Positions 1 through 7,430 of a stretch of 38,552 nt of DNA are shown here, piece after piece. The first letter of the stretch is position 1, and each line of letters starts with the position of its first letter. Source of the stretch: JAYFQF01 sp034927285 (GTDB taxonomy: Bacteria; Bacillota; Peptococcia; DRI-13; UBA5745); assembly GCA_034927285.1 (NCBI GenBank), contig JAYFQF010000036.1:1-38552 (forward strand), written 5' to 3'. Made by a program: the position numbers and the translations under genes. Below the pieces are notes generated by a model. The model searched no databases and was not told the DNA's origin. It worked only from the letters and a program-made list of their open reading frames with translations.

Positions 1-80
1 CCCTGATTGTTTTCTTTCTTTCCAGGCATAGGAAGGCCGGTAATGCTCATCTCTGTTTCAGTTCAACGGTTTTGTTCTTA

Positions 81-767
81 TCAGACTTCATTTTCCCCGG
101 AAGAATGGTGAGAACCGAAAAACCGCAGATTCTCGGCCATCGGCGTTTTCAGATGATCAAGCATGGCCTGAAAGCTGGCTTCCGGACTCCCGGAACGGAT
201 AGCCTGATAGATGCGGTTATGTTCTTCAAAGGTTTTCAGCAAAAATTTTTGCTGCAGCAACGAGCGTTTGGCAAAACCGGTGATCCGGGAATTATTGGTG
301 TCGATGATATTGATAAATGAGTGATTGCCGGAAAAAGAGGTGATAATGTTATGAAATTGACGGTCGTATTGGAGATAAACATCGGCATTGGAAAAATCGG
401 AAGCGATCTCCTGCTGAAGGCTCAAGCAATCCTCCAGTTCGTGCAGGGCCTCCATGCCGTAGGGCGTAGTGACCTGCGATGCCAGGGAAAAGCAACTATA
501 GCCTTCAATGGCGCAGCGCAGCTCATAGATCTCTTTTATATCCTGCTCATTAATGGTATGGACCAAAAAGCCCTTGCTGGGCAAAATGTCCACATATTTC
601 TCCTGACTAAGGCGCTGTAAAGCGTCCCGGACAGGGGTGCGCGACATTCCGATTTCCTGGGCGATCAAGGTGACGGAATAGGTCCGGCCGGGCAGAAGCT
701 TCTCTGTCAGAATCGCATCCAACAGATAATCGTAGGCATGATCCTGAAGGTTTTTGTAGGTGTACAT
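81..767 (-). CDS. GntR-family regulator, FCD subfamily
   Basis: This is a DNA-binding regulator of 228 residues. An N-terminal winged helix-turn-helix (about residues 8-72, recognition helix near SRTPVRDALQRL) is followed by an all-helical FCD ligand domain (about 78-215). The FCD domain keeps the usual metal/ligand set: Asp and His in YDRQFH, His in EEHNRI and His in LDHLK. I chose the ATG at 767 because AGAGG lies just upstream. An in-frame TTG at 791 would sit on the predicted transcription start. FCD regulators usually sense small carboxylates and repress a neighbouring catabolic operon. Here the divergent operon carries a TRAP transporter and a LarA-like protein, so that operon is the likely target. 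Family is sure; effector is unknown. Confidence 0.92.
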   Translation of the reverse strand: MYTYKNLQDHAYDYLLDAILTEKLLPGRTYSVTLIAQEIGMSRTPVRDALQRLSQEKYVDILPSKGFLVHTINEQDIKEIYELRCAIEGYSCFSLASQVTTPYGMEALHELEDCLSLQQEIASDFSNADVYLQYDRQFHNIITSFSGNHSFINIIDTNNSRITGFAKRSLLQQKFLLKTFEEHNRIYQAIRSGSPEASFQAMLDHLKTPMAENLRFFGSHHSSGENEV

Positions 768-799
768 AGCGTTACCTCTTAAAATATCCAATTTAATCT

Positions 800-828
800 A
801 TTATATAGGACAATATTTTTGAGGTCAA
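800..828 (-). promoter_or_regulatory. sigmaA-type promoter of the GntR gene
   Basis: Read on the minus strand, TTGACC (828-823) and TATAAT (805-800) are separated by exactly 17 nt. The predicted start near 793 gives a leader of about 26 nt before the ATG at 767. Confidence 0.75.
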
Positions 829-923
829 CATGAGCTTAGGGAAAGCCCGGCGCCGACCTGCAGAGGGATGCTTCGGTAATCCGAAACCAGGAAAAACGGG
901 GGCCGTCGCCCTGATTGGAAAAC

Positions 924-1095
924 AAAAAAAGGCATACCCACCAAGACATGCCTTCAGACATATTAATACAATTCAGATTGTATCGTTATTTCTAACAGAG
1001 GTAAATAAAGGAAGCCAATTCTACAGAATTCAACAATTTCATTTCAATGAAATTCTTTCCTGGATCAGGATAACAAAGGATGCCTTGAATGTCAA
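924..1095 (-). ncRNA. candidate small RNA with promoter and terminator
   Basis: On the minus strand TTGACA (1095-1090) and TATCCT (1072-1067) are 17 nt apart and predict a start near 1060. About 125 nt later a hairpin (AAGGCAT at 954-948 pairing with ATGCCTT at 935-929) runs into seven T residues (930-924), a normal rho-independent terminator. Between them are a nearly loopless inverted repeat AATTTCATT/AATGAAATT and AATTC/GAATT. No credible reading frame fits. The unit ends upstream of the GntR promoter, so it is not that gene's leader. It could be a regulatory RNA or a remnant leader. Confidence 0.45.
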
Positions 1096-1202
1096 GGGGT
1101 TGAAAGAAATGTCAAGGCGGCTGAAATGCGCAGAGCAGAAAGAAACTACAGAAAAAAACCGGCGGGTTCAGATGACATCCTGAAAAAAGGCTGAAAAAAA
1201 AC

Positions 1203-1231
1203 TTGACAGGTATACCGGTATATCATATACT
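1203..1231 (+). promoter_or_regulatory. promoter with overlapping palindromic operator
   Basis: TTGACA (1203-1208) and TATACT (1226-1231) are spaced by 17 nt, a near-consensus sigmaA promoter for the operon that begins at 1356. The spacer contains the perfect palindrome TATACCGGTATA (1211-1222) and the overlapping palindrome GTATAT-C-ATATAC (1218-1230). GTATAC-type palindromes are typical GntR/FCD operators, so this is the probable binding site of the divergent regulator. A repressor here would block polymerase directly. Confidence 0.75.
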
Positions 1232-1270
1232 GGTTTTGAAAATTTGAAAATATCCGCATATTCGAAAAGG

Positions 1271-1410
1271 GGATGAGGATTGATTAGGATGAAAATGGTA
1301 CATACTAAACTGCCGATAATTCATTTTTCGAGAAAAAGGAAGAGGAGTGATCAGGATGAGAATGATGCATACTAAGCTTCCGGAATTTATTGCCAAAATG
1401 AAAAGGGCTG
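1271..1410 (+). repeat. duplicated ribosome-binding and start region
   Basis: Two adjacent diverged copies of about 70 nt (1271-1343 and about 1340-1410) each hold a purine-rich Shine-Dalgarno, a start codon and the first codons of the downstream gene. The upstream copy starts at ATG 1289 and encodes MKMVHTKLP, then drifts out of register and stops after about 28 codons. The downstream copy encodes MRMMHTKLP and continues as the real gene. The upstream copy may be translated as a leader peptide. Confidence 0.7.
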
Positions 1411-1736
1411 TGGTGAAGCATTTTCCGGATCGCAGTATTGAGATCAAAGGCCTGGAAAACCTTCAATACGCCAAAATGCAGTCGCTGCGTACCGGGCGGA
1501 TTGAGGAAGCGGTGGAAGAGGTGGCCGCAAGAGAAGACGTATGCAAGGTTGAAATGGACGTCATCGCCCGGATACCGGAAACCATGCATACGGTGCTGAT
1601 CAAAGGAATTGATAAAGAAGGCAGAACCCAGAAAATCATTTTGGAAGTAATCAACATTCTTCATCCTACGGAAGAAGCCTTATTCGACGGCTGCAAGGAC
1701 ATTGAAGACCGCCGCCCTCCCGTGGGCCTGCACTAA
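1356..1736 (+). CDS. uncharacterised small protein, first gene of LarA/TRAP operon
   Basis: I do not recognise this family. The product has about 126 residues, is soluble, mixed alpha/beta and charged, with no signal peptide or membrane segment. A GTG at 1347 is in frame, but the ATG at 1356 has GAGGAG at better spacing. The centre (EEVAAREDVCKVEMDVIARIPE) looks like an amphipathic helix and strand. The C-terminus is rich in acidic residues and ends with RRPPVGLH. It is the promoter-proximal gene, 47 nt before the 339-residue protein, so it probably takes part in the same conversion, perhaps as a small subunit. That role is inference from position only. Confidence 0.75.
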   Translation: MRMMHTKLPEFIAKMKRAVVKHFPDRSIEIKGLENLQYAKMQSLRTGRIEEAVEEVAAREDVCKVEMDVIARIPETMHTVLIKGIDKEGRTQKIILEVINILHPTEEALFDGCKDIEDRRPPVGLH

Positions 1737-1783
1737 AAGCGGTTTTGCAAAAAGATCAGTGAAAAGGAAAGAGGGATAGCAGC

Positions 1784-2803
1784 ATGGCAGTTTTACCGTA
1801 CAAAGTGATCCCGGAAGGATATATCGACGGAAAAAATATTCCGGTAAACGTTGTGTTTGTGGAAAAGAGAGATATCCAATCCTGCGGATTGTCTTTTAAA
1901 GAAGCGATTCACAAATTAGGCGGAGTCTTTGAGGGGCCGGTGGCCGTCAATATTTTTGACATGGAAGCGGTAACCACCACCAGCGACGGGTTGATGGTGG
2001 AAGGAGCTATCGTCTGCATGGGCGCAGCCGATAAAGGTCTGGTCAATTCGGAATTCGGTATCCTGTCCATGGCAGAAATCGAGTATTCGGACGAAATGAT
2101 CAAAAACGAGCCTCATCTGAAGCAATGGAAGGCGCTCTTTCCCCAAAGGAGGCTGTTTCGCGGACCCAATCCCGCCGATAAACTGATTCCGGTGCATAAC
2201 GTGGTCATTACCGGCAGGGCTTCCAATAACAATTCAGCCACGGAAATGATGAATATTGTTACGATGGAGGAATTGATCTTCCCTATTTTAGGCCAGCTGA
2301 CCTGCATTAAAGGCGGAGAGGTCCTGGTGGGCTTTACCGGAAGGCATATTTCCGTGGGGATCGGCATGACGGTGGCGGAAAAATTCGGCCGGGTTTTCCC
2401 CCATCCCCAGTTTCATGCCGGGGAGACCGCCCACGGCTCCGGGGAGTATGCCCAGACCCTTAAAGAAACGATTCCCTGTATCGTCTGCTCCAAAAAATAT
2501 CTGGCGGAAATCATTATTCGGGCTTTGGCATGCGGCTGTGTTCCCGCCCGGGAATTAGGCTGCTCGCCGGCGGTCCTGGCGGTGGCCCGGGCCATGGGGG
2601 CGGAAATCGCTGTGGAGCGGATCACTCCCGCGGCTCAGCTGGAGCTTGACAGCGTGGGCTGCACCAGGGAGTGGATGCTGGAAAAGGGCGGCATGAGTAA
2701 AGAAGAGGTGCTGGCCCGGGCGGAGGAACTTATCCCCGGCGTAGGGGAAGCCCAAAAACACCATACGTCGGAATTTGTCTTCAGCAAAAGCCTGAAGCTT
2801 TAA
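1784..2803 (+). CDS. uncharacterised 339-residue operon protein
   Basis: I cannot assign this protein to a family with confidence. It has 339 residues, no signal peptide and no clear membrane span, so it should be cytosolic. Visible features are a Gly-rich stretch near IKGGEVLVGFTGRHISVGIG, a His-containing stretch HPQFHAGETAHGSGEY, and a cysteine-containing segment RALACGCVPARELGCSP followed by a later DSVGC. These clustered Cys and His residues could bind metal or take part in thiol chemistry. The start is fixed by AGGAAAGAGGG upstream. It is probably a catalytic component of the catabolic pathway, because it is the largest unassigned gene in the operon. A very distant link to reductase-type selenoenzyme subunits crossed my mind but is not supported. 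Confidence 0.75.
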   Translation: MAVLPYKVIPEGYIDGKNIPVNVVFVEKRDIQSCGLSFKEAIHKLGGVFEGPVAVNIFDMEAVTTTSDGLMVEGAIVCMGAADKGLVNSEFGILSMAEIEYSDEMIKNEPHLKQWKALFPQRRLFRGPNPADKLIPVHNVVITGRASNNNSATEMMNIVTMEELIFPILGQLTCIKGGEVLVGFTGRHISVGIGMTVAEKFGRVFPHPQFHAGETAHGSGEYAQTLKETIPCIVCSKKYLAEIIIRALACGCVPARELGCSPAVLAVARAMGAEIAVERITPAAQLELDSVGCTREWMLEKGGMSKEEVLARAEELIPGVGEAQKHHTSEFVFSKSLKL

Positions 2804-2904
2804 TCCGGCCTGAGAGGATTTGATTGCGTACCAGAGGCTTTGATCCGGCCGTTAGCGTGGTTACCGGCCTGATATCCCACGGGAAGACGTAAAAGGAGAA
2901 GATT

Positions 2905-3279
2905 ATGGATTTTCCGGACAGCGCGCCCTATGTAATTGCCTATGCCGATAAGACAGTGCTGAAAATCAGCGGAGTCCGGGTGAAGGGGCTGGATACCCGC
3001 AGCCTGGAAGAGTTGCTGATGAAAAAGCTGAACAGCGTCGTCAGGGTCATCGGCGTAACCGGCAGCTCTGTGGATATGGATGTATACGGGATTGATCCTG
3101 AAAAATTATTGAAGGACGAACAGGGAATTATTGAGGCTGTCTCCTTAAGCGAGGGAATAACCGCTACGGAAGTGGCCCGGATCGCGGAAGCAAAAAGGAT
3201 CGTGGAAGTGGATTACGCTGAGCTCGAAGGGAAAAAACGGACTGCCTGCGCCAGGGAAAGGTGGGCCGGCCATGATTGA
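2905..3279 (+). CDS. uncharacterised 124-residue operon protein
   Basis: This small cytosolic protein has 124 residues and is preceded by AAGGAG. The sequence predicts a beta-alpha-beta layout with the segment RVIGVTGSSVDMDVYGIDPEKLL. The tail is basic (GKKRTACARERW). It ends inside the next gene: its stop codon overlaps the ATG of the MoaB-like gene by 8 nt, so the two are translationally coupled and may form one complex. No family recognised. Confidence 0.7.
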   Translation: MDFPDSAPYVIAYADKTVLKISGVRVKGLDTRSLEELLMKKLNSVVRVIGVTGSSVDMDVYGIDPEKLLKDEQGIIEAVSLSEGITATEVARIAEAKRIVEVDYAELEGKKRTACARERWAGHD

Positions 3280-3808
3280 GAAGGCGGTGATTTTGCCCAC
3301 GGGCCAGGAGATCTGCGACGGCGTGGTGATTGATACCGACAGCCCCGAAGTGATGCAGCAGCTGCTCAGGCTGAACCCTATGTGTCAGGTGGAACGGCGG
3401 GCGCCGGTTCCCGACGCCGAGAATTTGATTGCGGAGGCCATAGATCAGGCCTCAGAAGCCGATCTGGTCATTTTGATCGGAGGCAGCGGCGGCGGCCGCC
3501 GGTATAGTTCCACGCTGTGCAAGGATTATACCCACAGCGCCATGGAGCTTATGCTGGAAGATTTCAGCAGCAGAGAAATCTACGGAAAGAACGGCCATTT
3601 ATGGTGCAAGCTGGTTTGCGGCCGGCGGAAGGGAGCCCTGGTCATTAATCTTCCGGGCCCCTATGACGAGGCGAAAGCCGCCATGCGGGCCTTTCTCCGG
3701 AGTTGTGAAAAGGGCAAGCCGGATTTGCAGGCGATCAACCAGGCCATGGCCGAAGCGGTAATGGAACAATATCCCAAAGTCGAAGCAAAAGCCGGTTCAT
3801 TGGCATAA
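3272..3808 (+). CDS. MoaB/Mog-fold (molybdopterin-binding domain-like) protein
   Basis: The 178 residues resemble the MoCF_biosynth fold seen in MoaB, Mog, MoeA and CinA. The N-terminus has TGQEICDGVVIDTDS (residues 10-24), like the TGdEl..G..xDtN start of that fold. A central strand leads into the glycine loop GGSGGG (70-75). A later ..NLPGPYDEAKAAM resembles the LPG.P.ea segment. No other molybdenum cofactor genes are near, and the gene lies between catabolic genes, so it is more likely a specialised relative than a cofactor biosynthesis enzyme. Substrate unknown. It overlaps the preceding gene by 8 nt. Confidence 0.65.
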   Translation: MIEKAVILPTGQEICDGVVIDTDSPEVMQQLLRLNPMCQVERRAPVPDAENLIAEAIDQASEADLVILIGGSGGGRRYSSTLCKDYTHSAMELMLEDFSSREIYGKNGHLWCKLVCGRRKGALVINLPGPYDEAKAAMRAFLRSCEKGKPDLQAINQAMAEAVMEQYPKVEAKAGSLA

Positions 3809-3822
3809 TTGGGAGAAACATC

Positions 3823-4416
3823 ATGAAGTATACAGCGCTTGCGGTAAAAGTGAAAACCGGGCTCCAGGGCTATTGGCTGGCGGCGGCGGCGATCTGCACT
3901 CCGGAAAGAGCCGCCGAAGTGGAGCGGGCCTTTTCCGCCATGGAAAAAACAGAGCTGTTTTGGCCGGAGGATCCCATAGAGCTGGATCTTCGTCTGGCAG
4001 AGCTGATCGGCCGGTATTGTCCGCCGGGGGTGCCGGCGGCTGCGGCGGTTCTGGCCGCCGCAGGCCGGGAGGCTTCCACCGGCGGAGTGATCGGCTCTCC
4101 CCGCCACCAGCCCCGCTCAGCTTATGGAGGTCTGGAGGAATTGGCGGAAGATCTGACCCTTTGGTCAAGACCGGGAGGACCGGGATTCGTCTTTGCCGGA
4201 TCATCGGACCGGGCCGGGGAATTAAGGGACCGCTTTTTAGACCGGGAGCGGCAAAATTTGCAGCTGAATCCCGATGAACGGTATGAATTGTTTACCCGTT
4301 GCCTGCAAGAGGATCCGCCGGACGCCTGGCTTTACGCCGCCGACGGCAGCGGCCGGGAGCAAAGGGGGATTTTAGCCGCCGGCTCTGGCCGTGAGATAAC
4401 GCTGATCAAACTTTAA
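3823..4416 (+). CDS. uncharacterised 197-residue operon protein
   Basis: I do not recognise this protein. It is Ala/Arg-rich, about 197 residues, without signal peptide or membrane span. It begins 14 nt after the preceding stop codon with GGGAGA upstream, and ends 18 nt before the LarA-like gene, so it clearly belongs to the operon. A central low-complexity stretch (PPGVPAAAAVLAAAGREAST) may be a helix-rich segment. Its DNA is higher in GC than that of its neighbours, which leaves long open frames on both strands, but the spacing and Shine-Dalgarno favour this one. Confidence 0.65.
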   Translation: MKYTALAVKVKTGLQGYWLAAAAICTPERAAEVERAFSAMEKTELFWPEDPIELDLRLAELIGRYCPPGVPAAAAVLAAAGREASTGGVIGSPRHQPRSAYGGLEELAEDLTLWSRPGGPGFVFAGSSDRAGELRDRFLDRERQNLQLNPDERYELFTRCLQEDPPDAWLYAADGSGREQRGILAAGSGREITLIKL

Positions 4417-4434
4417 GGTTGGGGGAGAGGAAAA

Positions 4435-5691
4435 ATGAAAACTGCACCGGAAAAGGTTGATTATCCGAAAATGGCCTTGATTCGACAGAAGCTGAGCCGG
4501 GAAAAGCTGGAGGACGTTTCCGGCGAAACCAGAAGACAGCTGATCTCCCTGGGTGTCCAGAAAAAGCTGTCCGGGGGAGCCAGGATAGCCCTGACCGCCG
4601 GCAGCCGCGGGATCAGCAATATCGCGGAGATTATCCGGGCCGCGGCAGACTATGTCAAAGAATGCGGCGGACAGCCTTTTGTGGTTCCGGCGATGGGCAG
4701 TCAGGGCGGGGCCACGGCCCGGGGCCAGGAAGAAGTGCTGGAGCATTATGGAATAACCGAAAAAGCCATGGGCTGCCCCATCTGTTCCGGTATGGAAGTG
4801 GTGGAACTGGGGAAAACCGAGGCCGGCGCGCCGGTATACTTTGACCGGATCGCCTATGAAGCCGACGGAATAATCGTCATTAATCGGATCAAGCCCCATA
4901 CGGATTTTATCGCCGCCAATGAAAGCGGCGTGGTAAAGATGGTGGCTATCGGCCTGGGCAATGAAAAGGGCTGTTCCGCCATGCATGCCTACGGACTTGC
5001 CGGGTGCATCCCCCAGTCCTGCCGGGTTTCCCTGGAAAAGGCGCCTATTTTAGGGGGGCTTGGTATCGTGGAAAACTCCCGGGACGAAACCTGGAAGCTG
5101 CAGGGAATCAAGCCGGAAGATTTTCTGGAAGAGGACGCCAGGCTTTTGGCCCTGGCCAAAGAGCAGGTTCCCCATCTGCCCATGGACCGGCTGGATCTGT
5201 TGATTGTAAAGGAAATCGGGAAAATGTTCAGCGGCACCGGAATGGATACCAAGGTCATCGGCCGGATTAAGGTGAACGGAGTGCCGGAGCCCCAAAAACC
5301 ACAGGTGGAAAAGCTGGTCGTCCTTCGGCTGAACCCTGATTCCTACGGCAATGCCCTGGGCATAGGCCTGGCGGATATTACCACCAAGGAATTGGTGGAG
5401 GCTATCGATTATGACAGCATGAAAGCAAACCTGATCGCCACCACTTATTTGGAAAGGGGAAAGCTCCCCGTCTGGTTTGACACAGAAAAAGAAGCGGTGG
5501 ACGCGGGATTTAAAACCCTGGGAAATGTATGCCCCCGGGAAGCCAGGGTGGCCGTAGTGGAAAATACGCTGCACCTGGAGAAAATGTGGGTATCGGAAAA
5601 GGTACTGGAGGAACTGAAGGACGTGGAGGTCCTGAAAAGCGATAAAGAACTAGTTTTTGACGAGGCCGGCAGGCTGATAAACCAATTGTGA
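4435..5691 (+). CDS. LarA-like (DUF2088) nickel-pincer family protein
   Basis: This 418-residue protein resembles the lactate racemase LarA family. LarA racemises 2-hydroxy acids using a nickel-pincer nucleotide bound covalently to a lysine and held by histidines. Candidate equivalents are His155 (in RIKPHTDF), Lys168 (in VVKMVAIGLG) and His184 (in MHAYGL). The 16-residue Lys-His spacing matches Lys184-His200 of LarA; the His-Lys spacing is 13 instead of 10. The upstream catalytic region reads AMGSQGG instead of the THR-type LarA motif, so substrate or reaction probably differs. The cofactor makers LarB, LarC and LarE are not in this window. GGGGGAGAGGA precedes the ATG. It probably acts on the acid imported by the TRAP system downstream. 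Confidence 0.8.
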   Translation: MKTAPEKVDYPKMALIRQKLSREKLEDVSGETRRQLISLGVQKKLSGGARIALTAGSRGISNIAEIIRAAADYVKECGGQPFVVPAMGSQGGATARGQEEVLEHYGITEKAMGCPICSGMEVVELGKTEAGAPVYFDRIAYEADGIIVINRIKPHTDFIAANESGVVKMVAIGLGNEKGCSAMHAYGLAGCIPQSCRVSLEKAPILGGLGIVENSRDETWKLQGIKPEDFLEEDARLLALAKEQVPHLPMDRLDLLIVKEIGKMFSGTGMDTKVIGRIKVNGVPEPQKPQVEKLVVLRLNPDSYGNALGIGLADITTKELVEAIDYDSMKANLIATTYLERGKLPVWFDTEKEAVDAGFKTLGNVCPREARVAVVENTLHLEKMWVSEKVLEELKDVEVLKSDKELVFDEAGRLINQL

Positions 5692-5775
5692 GAACCGGCG
5701 GAGCGGTCAGGCTCCTCAGGGTTCCGGGAAAAAGGGGGGAGGAAAGAAAAAAATCAGAGATGTCTTCAGAGGGGA

Positions 5776-5785
5776 GTATTAATAC
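5776..5785. promoter_or_regulatory. palindrome GTATTAATAC, possible second operator
   Basis: A perfect 10-nt palindrome lies in the gap of 118 nt before dctP. Its GTAT..ATAC arms resemble the palindromes in the operon promoter at 1211-1230. It might be a secondary site for the GntR regulator or chance. Confidence 0.3.
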
Positions 5786-5809
5786 GAAATAACTGAGGAG
5801 GATGAGGAA

Positions 5810-6823
5810 ATGAAAAAAAAGATGGTGATCCTTTTATGCTTTTTGATGGCCATCGGCATGATGACCGGCTGTCGGCGGGGCATATTGGCATCCGAATCCG
5901 GAGTGGACTATGTAATTCGCGTCGGCCATGTACTGGCGACGGAACATCCGTATACTGAAGGACTAAATTATTTTAAGAAATCTCTTGAAGAGAAAACCGG
6001 CGGCCGGGTCCGGGTAGAAGTGTTCCCCAATTCCATGCTGGGCAATGAACGGGATATGATCGAAGGCCTCCAGCTGGGAACCCTGGAGATGGCTTTGGTT
6101 TCCACCGCTCCCTTGTCCGGCTTCACCAGCGACTTCCTGGTCTTTGACCTGCCGTATATTTTTACGGATACCGCCACGGCAAGAGGCTGCGTGGACAGTG
6201 AAGTAGGCATGGGGATGCTGGACGATCTGGCCAGCAAGGGGATCAAAGGGCTGCTGTACTTTGAGAACGGCTTCCGCAGCGTAACCAATTCAAAGCGGCC
6301 CATCGAGCACCCCGGAGACTTGCAGGGAATTAAAATCCGCACCATGGAAAATCCTATTCATATGGATTCTTTTTCCGCTATGGGAGCCGATCCTACGCCC
6401 ATGGCTTTCGGCGAGCTGTTTACCGCTTTGCAGCAGAAAACCATCGACGGCCAGGAAAACCCCCTGGCTATTGTGGATACCTCCAAGTTTTATGAGGTTC
6501 AGACCTATCTTTCTTTGACCGAGCATTTCTACGCGCCGGCTCCTTTGCTGATGGCCCTGGACTATTATAACGATTTGCCGGAAGAGATCCAGACTGCGGT
6601 TTTGGAAGCGGCAAAAGAGGCCCAGGATTATGAACGGGGACTTTTAGATGAAATGAACGCTAGGCTGCTTACGGAATTGGCGGAAAGAGGCATGCAGATC
6701 AATGAAATTGATAAGGCCGAATTCCGGGCGGCCGTACAGTCGGTATATGACAAGTTTGAAGGGACGGGCTCCGATAAAATTCCCGCCGAACTGATTGAAA
6801 AGGTACAAAATTACAGACCCTGA
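5810..6823 (+). CDS. dctP: TRAP transporter substrate-binding lipoprotein DctP
   Basis: This is the extracytoplasmic solute receptor of a tripartite ATP-independent periplasmic transporter, which binds an organic acid and delivers it to the DctQM carrier. It has 337 residues with a lipoprotein signal peptide: basic MKKK, hydrophobic core, lipobox MTGC with Cys21. Family marks are the VGHVLATEHPY start, ..FDLPYIF.. and the C-lobe region KIRTMENPIHMDSFSAMGA, followed by GELFTALQQKTIDGQENP. The arginine in KIRTM is the usual carboxylate clamp. The start has GAGGAGG upstream. It is followed by dctQ and dctM in the standard order. Ligand unknown, but the LarA-like neighbour suggests a hydroxy or keto acid. 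Confidence 0.95.
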   Translation: MKKKMVILLCFLMAIGMMTGCRRGILASESGVDYVIRVGHVLATEHPYTEGLNYFKKSLEEKTGGRVRVEVFPNSMLGNERDMIEGLQLGTLEMALVSTAPLSGFTSDFLVFDLPYIFTDTATARGCVDSEVGMGMLDDLASKGIKGLLYFENGFRSVTNSKRPIEHPGDLQGIKIRTMENPIHMDSFSAMGADPTPMAFGELFTALQQKTIDGQENPLAIVDTSKFYEVQTYLSLTEHFYAPAPLLMALDYYNDLPEEIQTAVLEAAKEAQDYERGLLDEMNARLLTELAERGMQINEIDKAEFRAAVQSVYDKFEGTGSDKIPAELIEKVQNYRP

Positions 6824-6896
6824 TCCGGCTTGAATGTGGCCCGGCCGCAGCGAAAGCCGGGGCCGGACGGACCTAAGCAAAAGGAGGTTTGAACCC

Positions 6897-7430
6897 GTGA
6901 AGAAATTTTTTCGATTCCTGGATAAATTCGAGGAATACTCCCTGGCCATTTTAATGGGGATTATGGCGGTTGTAGTATTCCTGCAGGTGATTTTTCGTGT
7001 GATCGGAGGTTCTTTGACCTGGTCTGAGGAGACGTCCCGTTATCTCACGGTCTGGATTACCTTTATCGGCGCTTCCCTGGGGGTAAGAAGAGGAGCTCAT
7101 ATCGGCGTAGAGGCGTTCACCATGCTGATCCCGGCAAAACCCCGCAAGGTTGTAATCATGCTGGGACAACTGCTTTGCATCTTCTTCTGCGGCGTGGTCT
7201 GCTTCTATAGTATTGGAATCATTCAAAACCAGATACTTTACGGCCAGATTTCGCCGGCCATGCGTATTCCCATGTGGTGGCCCTACGCGGCTATACCGGT
7301 GGGCTCCGCGCTGATGATTATCCGGTATCTGGAATCCATTGGCCACACGATCCGTACTTTTAATGATCCCATCGAACAAGGGGCGGTTACCTCGGAAATC
7401 ATGGCCAAAGAGGAAGGGGGAAGTAAATAA
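6897..7430 (+). CDS. dctQ: TRAP transporter small membrane subunit DctQ
   Basis: The small TRAP subunit has 177 residues and four predicted membrane helices; it links the solute receptor to DctM. The GTG at 6897 is chosen because AAGGAGG lies 9 nt upstream; a longer frame from 6834 has no such site and would add a hydrophilic tail. Typical DctQ features are the second-helix segment TWSEETSRYLTVWITFIGAS followed by RRGAHIGVE. The stop codon shares one base with the ATG of dctM (TAATG), so the two are coupled. Confidence 0.95.
   Translation: MKKFFRFLDKFEEYSLAILMGIMAVVVFLQVIFRVIGGSLTWSEETSRYLTVWITFIGASLGVRRGAHIGVEAFTMLIPAKPRKVVIMLGQLLCIFFCGVVCFYSIGIIQNQILYGQISPAMRIPMWWPYAAIPVGSALMIIRYLESIGHTIRTFNDPIEQGAVTSEIMAKEEGGSK

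Noticed and set aside
830..1183. Open frame of 117 codons on the plus strand between the divergent operons
   Set aside because: No ribosome-binding site, unlikely composition, and it overlaps the minus-strand promoter/terminator pair and the GntR promoter.
1784..2803. Assignment of the 339-residue protein as a D-proline or glycine reductase subunit
   Set aside because: No in-frame selenocysteine TGA or diagnostic cleavage motif could be recognised, and the operon lacks other reductase genes.
2806..2900. Possible 38-nt repeat (GCTTTAATCCGGCC and GCTTTGATCCGGCC)
   Set aside because: Similarity is limited to about 14 bases, too little to separate from chance in GC-rich sequence.
3821..4204. 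Long antisense open frames opposite the 197-residue gene
   Set aside because: They reflect high GC content; the plus-strand frame has the ribosome-binding site and operon spacing.
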